Origin: CALMEC01 sp964440285
GTDB taxonomy: Bacteria; Actinomycetota; Thermoleophilia; Miltoncostaeales; Miltoncostaeaceae
Assembly (NCBI GenBank): GCA_964440285.1
Contig: CAYTRV010000025.1
Coordinates: forward strand, 1 to 18,990
Direction: 5' to 3'
Length of the DNA stretch: 18,990 nt
The position numbers were made by a program, and so were the translations under genes. Below the pieces are notes generated by a model that was not told the DNA's origin, made no database searches, and saw only the letters and a program-made list of their open reading frames with translations. Below, one piece after another: positions 13,161 to 18,990 of this stretch (positions are counted from its first letter, which is position 1; every line of letters starts with the position of its first letter).

Positions 13161-14051
13161 GTGGTGGTTGTGGGGGTCGATGTCGGAGGCACGAAGATCG
13201 CGGGCGCGCTGATGGCCCGTGACAGTTCGCCGCGGGCGTCCGCGACCCTCCCCACACCCGTCGCGGGGGCCGAGCTGGTCGACGCGGTCGTCGAGCTCGT
13301 CACCGGGCTGCGCGACCAGTCGGATGAGACCGTCGTCGCGGTGGGGGTGGGGCTCCCCTCGCTCATCGACGCGCCGACGGGACGGGTCCGCATGAGCGCC
13401 AACGTCGACCTCGCCGACATCGCGGTCCGGGCCGTCCTCGCGGAACGGCTCGGGGTGCCCGTCGCGATCGACAACGACGCCAACCTGGCTGCGCTCGCCG
13501 AGCATCGCGCCGGTGCCGGACGCGGCCACGACGACCTCATCATGCTGACGGTCGGCACCGGCGTCGGCGGCGGCGTGATCGCCGGCGGGCGGCTGTTCCG
13601 TGGTGGACGGGGCACCGGCGCGGAGCTCGGCCACGTCGTCGTCCAGTCCGACGGCCCACCCTGCCAGCGAAACTGCCCGAACCGGGGATGCCTGGAGACG
13701 ATGGCGAGTGGCACCGCCATCGCGCGCGACGCGGGCAGGCCCGCCGAGGAGGTCGTTCGGCTCGCCCGCGCCGGCGACCGCGCCGCCCTGAGCGTCCTCG
13801 ACCGCGCCGGTCGGTACCTGGGCGTGGGGCTCGCGAGCCTCGCGAACATCTTCAACCCCAGCGTGTTCCTGATCGGCGGCGGGGTCGGTGCCGCCGGCGA
13901 CCTGCTGATCGTCCCGGCACGCGAGGAGTACCGGGCGCGCGCGTTGCCACCGAACGCCGAGGCGGAGGTCGGCCCCGCCGCCCTCGGGCCCACCGCCGGC
14001 ATGATCGGCGCCGGACTCCTGGCCTGGGAGCTCGTCGAGCGCCATGCCTGA
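13161..14051 (+). CDS. ROK-family sugar kinase (glucokinase-like)
   Basis: This is a cytoplasmic ATP-dependent sugar kinase of the ROK family, most like actinobacterial glucokinases. The 296-residue product begins with the phosphate-binding loop GVDVGGTK at 5-12. It has IDNDAN at 103-108 with the catalytic Asp106, a second phosphate loop VGTGVGGG at 131-138, and the ROK zinc signature: ELGH (145-148), Cys158, Cys162, Cys167, Glu169. A late LIGGGVG segment completes the fold. There is no N-terminal helix-turn-helix, so it is an enzyme rather than a ROK repressor. GTG at 13161 has GGGAGG at 13150-13155, 5 nt upstream. The 3' end overlaps rsmI by 8 nt. The exact sugar cannot be read from sequence. 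Confidence 0.88.
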   Translation: MVVVGVDVGGTKIAGALMARDSSPRASATLPTPVAGAELVDAVVELVTGLRDQSDETVVAVGVGLPSLIDAPTGRVRMSANVDLADIAVRAVLAERLGVPVAIDNDANLAALAEHRAGAGRGHDDLIMLTVGTGVGGGVIAGGRLFRGGRGTGAELGHVVVQSDGPPCQRNCPNRGCLETMASGTAIARDAGRPAEEVVRLARAGDRAALSVLDRAGRYLGVGLASLANIFNPSVFLIGGGVGAAGDLLIVPAREEYRARALPPNAEAEVGPAALGPTAGMIGAGLLAWELVERHA

Positions 14052-14949
14052 GTGGGCCGCTGGCAGGCTGGTCGTGGTCGCGACACCCATCGGCAATCTG
14101 GACGACCTCTCGCCGCGCGCCGCCGCGGCGCTCGTCGCGGCCGACCTCGTCGCCTGCGAGGACACCCGCCGGACCGCGAAGCTCCTGCGCCACGCCGGTT
14201 CGGCGGCGCCCATGCTCCCAGTGCACGAGCACAACGAGGCCGCGCGCGGCGAGGATCTTGTCCGGCGCATCCAGGCGGGGACGAACGTGGCGCTGGTGAG
14301 CGACGCGGGGTTCCCGGCCGTGAGCGACCCCGGAGCCAGGATCGTCCGCGCGGCGATCGACGCCGGGATCGAGCTGACCGTCATCCCCGGACCGAGCGCC
14401 GTAGCCGCTGCGCTCGTGGCGTCAGGCCTCCCGACGGAGCCGTTCGCCTTCGTCGGGTTCCTCCCCCGCCGCGTCGGTGAGCGGGTACGGCTCTTCGAAC
14501 GGTTCGCCGGCTGGCCGGGGAGCGTCGTGGCGTTCGAGAGCCCCAACCGGCTCGGCAGCGCCCTCGCCGCCCTCGCCGGGTTCGACCCCTCCCGGCGGGT
14601 CGCGGTGTGCCGTGAGCTCACCAAGCTGCACGAGGAGGTCGTCCGGGGCACGGCCGCCGAGTTGGCGGATCGCTACTCGGGCGCGGTCAAGGGCGAGGTG
14701 ACCTTGGTGATCGGCCCGTCCTCTGCCGACCCTCCCGAGCGGGATGTGGACGCGGCCATCGATGTGCTGCTGGCGGCGGGGCTCGCCCCTGCGAAGGCCG
14801 CGGAGGTCGCGGCGGCGCTCGACGTCGCGCCGCGCAACGTCGCCTACCGCGCGGCCCTGGCGGCGGCCAGGCGGAGCGACGTCAAGCCGCGTCGCGAGGG
14901 CGATCAGGGCGTGTTGGAGCGCGGGAGGGAGGGAGGAGGCCACCGGTAG
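14044..14949 (+). CDS. rsmI: 16S rRNA (cytidine1402-2'-O)-methyltransferase RsmI
   Basis: RsmI methylates the ribose of C1402 in 16S rRNA using S-adenosylmethionine. The 301-residue product carries the tetrapyrrole-methylase-fold motifs of the family: VATPIGNLDDL at 12-22, ACEDTRR at 37-43, SDAGFPAVSDPG at 86-97, VIPGPSA at 113-119, VGFLPR at 137-142 and CRELTKLHEEV at 189-199. After the core there is a helical C-terminal domain and a basic tail. ATG 14044 overlaps the end of the ROK gene by 8 nt. The TAG stop forms the first three bases of the TAGACT hexamer before metG. Confidence 0.94.
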   Translation: MPEWAAGRLVVVATPIGNLDDLSPRAAAALVAADLVACEDTRRTAKLLRHAGSAAPMLPVHEHNEAARGEDLVRRIQAGTNVALVSDAGFPAVSDPGARIVRAAIDAGIELTVIPGPSAVAAALVASGLPTEPFAFVGFLPRRVGERVRLFERFAGWPGSVVAFESPNRLGSALAALAGFDPSRRVAVCRELTKLHEEVVRGTAAELADRYSGAVKGEVTLVIGPSSADPPERDVDAAIDVLLAAGLAPAKAAEVAAALDVAPRNVAYRAALAAARRSDVKPRREGDQGVLERGREGGGHR

Positions 14950-14952
14950 ACT
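14947..14952 (+). promoter_or_regulatory. TAGACT -10-like hexamer before metG
   Basis: TAGACT overlaps the rsmI stop codon and lies 8 nt before the metG ATG. The gap also contains GGAGGG directly abutting the ATG, so either a leaderless start or a very closely spaced ribosome binding site could be in play. Confidence 0.35.
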
Positions 14953-14960
14953 CTGGAGGG

Positions 14961-16484
14961 ATGAGCGGCCGCTTCTACGTCACGACCCCGATCTACTACG
15001 TGAACGCAGAGCCGCACGTCGGCCATGCGTACACGACGATCATGGCCGACATTCTCGCCCGCCACCACCGCCAGCGCGGCGACGACACGTTCTTCCTGAC
15101 GGGCACCGACGAGCACGGCGACAAGATCGCCCGCGCCGCCGAGGCCCTCGGCCGCACGCCGAAGGAGCACACCGACGTCATCTCCGCACGCTTCCGTGAG
15201 CTGTGGGAGACATTCGGGCTGTCAAACGACTTCTTCATCCGCACGACCGACCCGGAGCATAGAGCCGGGGTCCAGGCGGTGCTCGGGCGCATCCACGACG
15301 CGGGCGACATCTACAAGGGCTCCTACGGCGGGTGGTACTGCACGTCGTGTGAGGCGTTCTACTCCGAGAACGACCTGCTCGAAGACCGCAACTGCCCGCA
15401 GCATCGCCGCCCGGTGGAGTGGGTGGAGGAGGAGAACTGGTTCTTTCGGCTCTCCGCCTACCGTGACCGGCTGCTCGCGCTGTACGACGCCAGCCCGAGC
15501 TTCGTGCGTCCCCCGCACCGGCTCAACGAGGCTCGGCGGCTCGCGGAAGCTGCCGAGGACATCTCCATCTCACGGGCCAACGTGACGTGGGGGGTGCCGG
15601 TCCCGTGGGATCCCGACCACGTCGTCTACGTGTGGGTCGACGCCCTGCTGAACTACTACACCGCGCCGTCGTACGCGCGTCCGGGACAGGACCTCACGGC
15701 GGCGCTGTGGCCGGCGGACCTCCAGCTCCTTGGGAAGGACATCCTCAAGTTCCATGCGGTGATCTGGCCCGCCCTCCTGATGGCCGCCGGCCTCGAGCCG
15801 CCACGCGAGCTGTTCATCCACGGCTACGTCCTAAAGGGGGGTGAGCGCCTCTCGAAGACGACCGGCAACCTCGTCGACCCGCTGCCGTACGTCGAGCGGT
15901 ACGGCATCGACGCGCTGCGCTGGTATCTGGCCCGCGAGATCCGCTTCGGCGAGGATGGGACGTTCAGCGACGAGGGGTTCGATGCGCGCTACCACGGCGA
16001 GCTCGCCAACGAGTTCGGCAACCTGCTGAACCGGACGGTTGCGATGATCGGCCGCTACCGCGACGGCGCGGTGCCGGCCGACGGCGGCGGCGACGCGGAG
16101 CTGGCGGCGGAGGTGGCCGAGCGTGTCGGGGCGGTGACCGGCGCGTTCGATCGCGTCGACATCACCGGCGCGGCCGAGGAGGCGTGGCGCCTCGTGCGGC
16201 GGCTCAACCAGCTGGTGGAGGAGCGCGCGCCGTGGGTGCTCGCGAAGGACCCCGAGCGCGCCGGCGAGCTCGACCAGGCGCTCGCCTCGCTGGCGGAGGG
16301 GCTGCGGATCGCGGCGATCCTGCTGTGGCCGTACATGCCGGGGTCCTCCGGCCGGGCATTGGCTTCGCTGGCACAGGGGAGCGAGCAGCCCTCGCTCGTC
16401 GCCGCGACGTGGGGCGCCGGCTCGTCGCCGGCGCGGGTGGATCCATCCGGCCCGCTCTTCCCGCGCGTGGAGCCCGAGGAGTAG
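14961..16484 (+). CDS. metG: Methionyl-tRNA synthetase
   Basis: This class I synthetase charges tRNA-Met. In the 507-residue product the HIGH motif appears as HVGH at 19-22, with the upstream TPIYYVNAEPH. TDEHGDKIA follows at 49-57. One zinc knuckle has Cys127, Cys130, Cys145 and His148, the Cys3-His form I recall for the Thermus enzyme. The pocket segment WGVPVPWDPDHVVYVWVDALLNY lies at about 210-232, followed by GKDILKFHAVIWPA at 258-271. The KMSKS loop is degenerate: GGERLSKTTGN at 293-303, with the second Lys (Lys299) kept. The anticodon-binding helical domain fills the C-terminus. There is no C-terminal EMAP/Trbp111-like domain, as the length indicates. The stop TAG (16482-16484) is in the same frame as the following tatD. 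Confidence 0.96.
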   Translation: MSGRFYVTTPIYYVNAEPHVGHAYTTIMADILARHHRQRGDDTFFLTGTDEHGDKIARAAEALGRTPKEHTDVISARFRELWETFGLSNDFFIRTTDPEHRAGVQAVLGRIHDAGDIYKGSYGGWYCTSCEAFYSENDLLEDRNCPQHRRPVEWVEEENWFFRLSAYRDRLLALYDASPSFVRPPHRLNEARRLAEAAEDISISRANVTWGVPVPWDPDHVVYVWVDALLNYYTAPSYARPGQDLTAALWPADLQLLGKDILKFHAVIWPALLMAAGLEPPRELFIHGYVLKGGERLSKTTGNLVDPLPYVERYGIDALRWYLAREIRFGEDGTFSDEGFDARYHGELANEFGNLLNRTVAMIGRYRDGAVPADGGGDAELAAEVAERVGAVTGAFDRVDITGAAEEAWRLVRRLNQLVEERAPWVLAKDPERAGELDQALASLAEGLRIAAILLWPYMPGSSGRALASLAQGSEQPSLVAATWGAGSSPARVDPSGPLFPRVEPEE

Positions 16485-16487
16485 GCC

Positions 16488-17237
16488 ACGGTCGACTCCC
16501 ACACGCATCTGGCCTCGTGTGACGCGCCGGTCGGCGATCTGGTCGCGGAGGGGCTCGACGCCGGGGTGGAGCGGATCGTCACCATCGGCTGCGGACGGGC
16601 GTCCAGCGAGCGCGCCGTCGAGCTGACGATCGAGTTCCCCGAGGTGTACGCGGCGATCGGGGTGCATCCCCACGACGCCGACGGGTTCCGTCGGGCTGAC
16701 GAGGAGTGGATCGGCGAGCTCGCCCAGCAACCGAAAGTCGTCGCGATCGGCGAGTGCGGCCTCGACTACTACCGTGATAACGCGACCCGCGAAGGGCAGA
16801 TGCGGGCCTTCGTCACGCAGGTCGGCCTCGCACGCGAGCTCGACCTGCCGCTGGTGATCCACACGCGCGACGCCGATGACGACACCCTCGCCGTGCTCGG
16901 GCGCGAGGCGGAGGGCCACCCGGTGATCCTCCATTGCTTCAGCATGGTCGAGCATGTGGTCGAGATCGTGGAACGCGGCTACCTCACGAGCTTCGCCGGG
17001 CAGCTGACGTACCCCGCCGCGGCCGACCTCCACGACGCCGCGCGGCGCATCCCCCCCGAGCACCTGCTCGTGGAGACCGACGCCCCGTACCTGGCGCCGG
17101 TCCCGTGCCGCGGCCGCCCGAACCGTCCCGCCAACGTCGTCCACACGCTGCGGTTCCTGGCCGGGCTCCGCGGGGAAGAACCGGAGTCGCTGGATGCCAC
17201 CACCACCGCCAACGCCGCCCGAGTCTTCTCCTGGTAG
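16488..17237 (+). CDS. tatD: TatD-family metal-dependent deoxyribonuclease, non-standard start
   Basis: TatD proteins are TIM-barrel metal-dependent nucleases of the amidohydrolase type. All family motifs are intact: VDSHTHL (HxH at residues 5-7), GVHPH (His60, His62), GECGLDYY with Glu89, LVIHTRD (His125), LHCFS (His149) and ETDAPYLAPVPCRGRPN with Asp198. The metal-binding HTH motif starts only a few codons after the metG TAG in the same frame, and no ATG, GTG or TTG exists between them. The first usual start, GTG 16566, would delete the HxH ligands. I place the start at ACG 16488 because GAGGAG at 16476-16481 lies exactly 6 nt before it, the same spacing seen at pstS. That start is inference. 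The 3' end overlaps rsmA by 44 nt. Confidence 0.85.
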   Translation, partial: TVDSHTHLASCDAPVGDLVAEGLDAGVERIVTIGCGRASSERAVELTIEFPEVYAAIGVHPHDADGFRRADEEWIGELAQQPKVVAIGECGLDYYRDNATREGQMRAFVTQVGLARELDLPLVIHTRDADDDTLAVLGREAEGHPVILHCFSMVEHVVEIVERGYLTSFAGQLTYPAAADLHDAARRIPPEHLLVETDAPYLAPVPCRGRPNRPANVVHTLRFLAGLRGEEPESLDATTTANAARVFSW

Positions 17238-18054
17238 CCGCGACCGCGTCGGCACCGCGCGCCTCCTGCAGGCGCACGGTCTCCGACCGGACAAAGAGCT
17301 CGGGCAGCACTTCCTCCTCGACGAGACCCTGGCCGACCTCGCGGTCCGCCAGGCGCGGGTCGGTCCCGAGGACGTCGTCCTCGAGGTCGGAGCCGGCGTC
17401 GGAACCCTGACGGTGGCGATCGCCCGGGCCGCCCGGTTCGTGCACACGATCGAGATCGACATCCGCCTCGAGCCCGTCCTGCGCGAAGCACTCACCGGAA
17501 TCGACAACGTTGCGATCCATTGGGCGGACGTCCTCGCCGCAAACCTCGAGGCCCTCGACCCCCGGCCGACGCGGATGGTTGCGAACCTCCCCTACGCGAT
17601 CGCCACGCCGATCGTGCTCGAGTCGCTGTGGCGCCTCCCCGAGATCGCGGTGTGGACGGTGATGGTGCAGCGGGAGGTGGCCGATCGCTGGCTCGCGCCG
17701 GTGGGGTCGTCCGCCTACGGCGGTCCGACGGTGCTCCTGCGACTCGCGACCAGGTCCTTCTTCGTCCGCGGCGTCGGGCCGCAGGTGTTCACCCCCCGGC
17801 CGCGGGTGGAGTCGGCCATCGTCGGGCTGGAGCGCACCGGTCCTGGGCCCGCCCAGCCGGTGCGGAGCCTCGTGCATGCGGCGTTCGGGCAGCGGCGCAA
17901 GACGCTGGTCAACGCGCTCGGCGCGGCGGGCGCCGACAAGGCGGTGGTCGCGGCGGCCCTCGCCGCCCGGGGCTTGGCGGCGACCGTCCGCGCCCAGGAG
18001 CTCCCGCCGGAGGTGTTTCCTGATCTGGCACGGGAGCTGTCGTGGACCGCGTGA
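17194..18054 (+). CDS. rsmA: 16S rRNA dimethyladenosine transferase RsmA (KsgA)
   Basis: RsmA dimethylates A1518 and A1519 of 16S rRNA during small-subunit maturation. The 286-residue product has a Pro/Ser-rich start, then LGQHFLLDE at 36-44, the SAM-binding loop EVGAGVGTLT at 64-73, the acidic IEID at 86-89, the catalytic NLPY at 131-134, VQREVADR at 148-155, and FTPRPRVESAIV at 189-200. The C-terminal helical domain is present. ATG 17194, with GGAG 7 nt upstream, is the only normal start before the conserved region. It places the first 44 nt inside tatD in another frame. Its end overlaps ispE by 13 nt. The gene order with tatD and ispE is standard for actinobacteria. Confidence 0.95.
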   Translation: MPPPPPTPPESSPGSRDRVGTARLLQAHGLRPDKELGQHFLLDETLADLAVRQARVGPEDVVLEVGAGVGTLTVAIARAARFVHTIEIDIRLEPVLREALTGIDNVAIHWADVLAANLEALDPRPTRMVANLPYAIATPIVLESLWRLPEIAVWTVMVQREVADRWLAPVGSSAYGGPTVLLRLATRSFFVRGVGPQVFTPRPRVESAIVGLERTGPGPAQPVRSLVHAAFGQRRKTLVNALGAAGADKAVVAAALAARGLAATVRAQELPPEVFPDLARELSWTA

Positions 18055-18920
18055 CGCTGACGGCGCCCGCCAAGCTCAACCTGCGGCTCCTGGTCGGACC
18101 GCTCGGGGCGGACGGCTACCACCCGATCCGGTCACTGATGGTGGCGCTCGCCGGCCTCGAGGATGCCGTCACGATCACCCGCTCGGACGAGCGGGTGGTT
18201 CGCTGCCCCGGCATCGACGGACCGGCGAACCTCGCGTGGCGCGCCCTCGACGCGCTCGCGCATGAGATCGGACGGCCGATCACGTGTCGCGTCGACATCG
18301 AGAAACGCATCCCTGCGCAGGCCGGTCTCGGCGGAGGATCGAGCGACGCCGCGGCGACGCTGTGCGGGGCGAACCGGTTATTCGCTCTCGGACTCGACGG
18401 TGCGGCGCTCGAGGCGGTCGCCGCGCGAGTCGGCTCGGACGTGCCGTTCTTCATCCGCGGGGGCGCGCAATGGGCCGCCGGACGGGGTGAGCGTCTGACG
18501 CCGACGCGGTCGCCGCGCTTCGCGGCGCTGCTCGCGGTGCCCCAGTTCGGCCTCGCGACGGCCGATGTCTATCGCGCCTTCGACGGTGCCCCCGCGCCCG
18601 TCGCCGACGACGGGCTGGAACCGCCCGGCGGCATGCCCCTCCTCGCGCGCTGGGTACGCAACGACCTCTGGCCGGCGGCGCGCGGCCTGCATCCTGCGCT
18701 TGGCGCGATCGCCGACGAGGTCGCGGCGGCCGGCGCGGAGGTCGCGCTCCTGTGTGGAAGCGGCGCCGCGGTCGCCGGGCTGTACGGATCGGCCGAGTCG
18801 GCCCGGCGCGGGCTGGCGACCCTCGCCACCGGGCTCCCAGATGTCCGTTTCTGGGTGACGACGCCGGCGGCGCCCCGGCGGCCCGTCGGCGGGCGCGTGA
18901 CCCTCCCACGCGACGGCTGA
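18042..18920 (+). CDS. ispE: 4-diphosphocytidyl-2-C-methyl-D-erythritol kinase
   Basis: IspE is the GHMP-type kinase of the MEP pathway to isoprenoids; it phosphorylates the 2-hydroxyl of CDP-methylerythritol. In the 292-residue product, TAPAKLNL at 7-14 supplies catalytic Lys11, and DGYHPI at 24-29 contacts substrate. PAQAGLGGGSSDAAATL at 91-107 is the ATP-binding glycine-rich motif, GSDVPFF at 131-137 carries the catalytic Asp133, and LLCGSGAAVAGLYG at 235-248 is GHMP motif 3. GTG 18042 has GGGAG 5 nt upstream and overlaps rsmA by 13 nt. The last 20 residues are a Pro/Arg-rich tail. Confidence 0.95.
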   Translation: MDRVTLTAPAKLNLRLLVGPLGADGYHPIRSLMVALAGLEDAVTITRSDERVVRCPGIDGPANLAWRALDALAHEIGRPITCRVDIEKRIPAQAGLGGGSSDAAATLCGANRLFALGLDGAALEAVAARVGSDVPFFIRGGAQWAAGRGERLTPTRSPRFAALLAVPQFGLATADVYRAFDGAPAPVADDGLEPPGGMPLLARWVRNDLWPAARGLHPALGAIADEVAAAGAEVALLCGSGAAVAGLYGSAESARRGLATLATGLPDVRFWVTTPAAPRRPVGGRVTLPRDG

Positions 18921-18932
18921 CCGGGGCGGCGC

Positions 18933-18938
18933 TACACT
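18933..18938 (+). promoter_or_regulatory. TACACT -10-like hexamer before the last partial gene
   Basis: TACACT follows the ispE stop by 12 nt and is 9 nt before the GTG at 18948. The gap CGCGGTATC has no ribosome binding site, which fits a leaderless start. Confidence 0.4.
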
Positions 18939-18947
18939 CGCGGTATC

Positions 18948-18990
18948 GTGGAGCACCCCGTCATCACGATCGAGAATCCATCTCGGCTCC
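18948..18990 (+). CDS. Start of a downstream protein gene, 3' truncated by the window
   Basis: GTG at 18948 begins an open frame reading MEHPVITIENPSRL up to the window edge. The TACACT hexamer 9 nt upstream supports it as a real start. Fourteen residues are too few to name a family. In other actinobacteria, genes found after ispE include ABC-F proteins, glmU and prs; I cannot choose among them. Confidence 0.45.
   Translation, partial: MEHPVITIENPSRL

Noticed and set aside
13109..14086. Extension of the LCP gene by some 325 codons through the ROK gene on the opposite strand
   Set aside because: The extension is antisense to a kinase with all its motifs and is Ser/Arg/Pro/Thr-rich; the LCP architecture is complete from 13108.
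15831..17507. Long minus-strand open frame (about 558 codons) opposite metG, tatD and rsmA
   Set aside because: The plus strand carries three fully motif-supported genes here; the antisense product has biased composition and no family features.
1..18990. tRNA, rRNA, CRISPR array, insertion sequence or phage genes
   Set aside because: No cloverleaf-like segment, repeat-spacer array, transposase motif or terminal inverted repeats were seen; nearly all sequence is accounted for by conserved protein genes.

Overview
The window is very GC-rich, gene-dense chromosomal DNA with short intergenic gaps. It looks like a high-GC actinobacterium, possibly of the deep-branching Thermoleophilia type. The clues are an Rpf-type (resuscitation-promoting-factor) lysozyme domain, a FmdB-type zinc ribbon preceded by a CIRCE-like operator, a PHO box built from 11-nt direct repeats, several start codons just 7-9 nt after a TANNNT hexamer, and the gene run rsmI-metG-tatD-rsmA-ispE, which resembles the order known from Mycobacterium. 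The taxonomic placement is inference. No rRNA, tRNA, CRISPR array, insertion sequence or prophage was recognised.

Layout. (1) 1-907: the 3' part of a secreted coiled-coil protein with a C-terminal Rpf-like domain. (2) 868-3014, minus strand: folE2, a two-ACT-domain regulator and def, probably one transcript. (3) 3111-4281: a primary-type sigma-70 factor with its own promoter and a possible five-codon leader ORF. (4) 4282-5379: about 1.1 kb with no intact gene. It holds a frameshifted remnant on the minus strand, a second pstB copy that is truncated and frameshifted, a strong hairpin and a PHO box. (5) 5380-9203: a complete pstSCAB high-affinity phosphate importer whose PstA carries an unusual insertion. 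(6) 9266-9553: a small membrane protein. (7) 9556-11429, minus strand: a polysaccharide deacetylase and a flippase-like membrane protein, translationally coupled. (8) 11562-11960: the CIRCE-like operator and fmdB. (9) 11990-13108, minus strand: a LytR-CpsA-Psr cell-wall ligase. (10) 13161-18920: a ROK sugar kinase, rsmI, metG, tatD, rsmA and ispE, tightly packed and often overlapping, followed by the first codons of one more gene at the window edge.

How the genes fit together. Most of the window is housekeeping: protein maturation (def, metG), ribosomal RNA modification (rsmI, rsmA), isoprenoid and pterin precursors (ispE, folE2), transcription (sigma) and envelope work (Rpf-like enzyme, deacetylase, flippase-like protein, LCP ligase). 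The pst operon is the stress-responsive module, and a PhoP-type site lies just upstream of it. The fmdB gene appears to be under HrcA heat-shock control.

I did not find a clearly new multi-gene system. The points most worth a second look are the CIRCE-like site on fmdB, a tatD with no ATG/GTG/TTG start before its metal-binding motif, the PstA insertion, the decayed pstB next to the working operon, and the repeated -10-to-start-codon spacing that suggests leaderless mRNAs.
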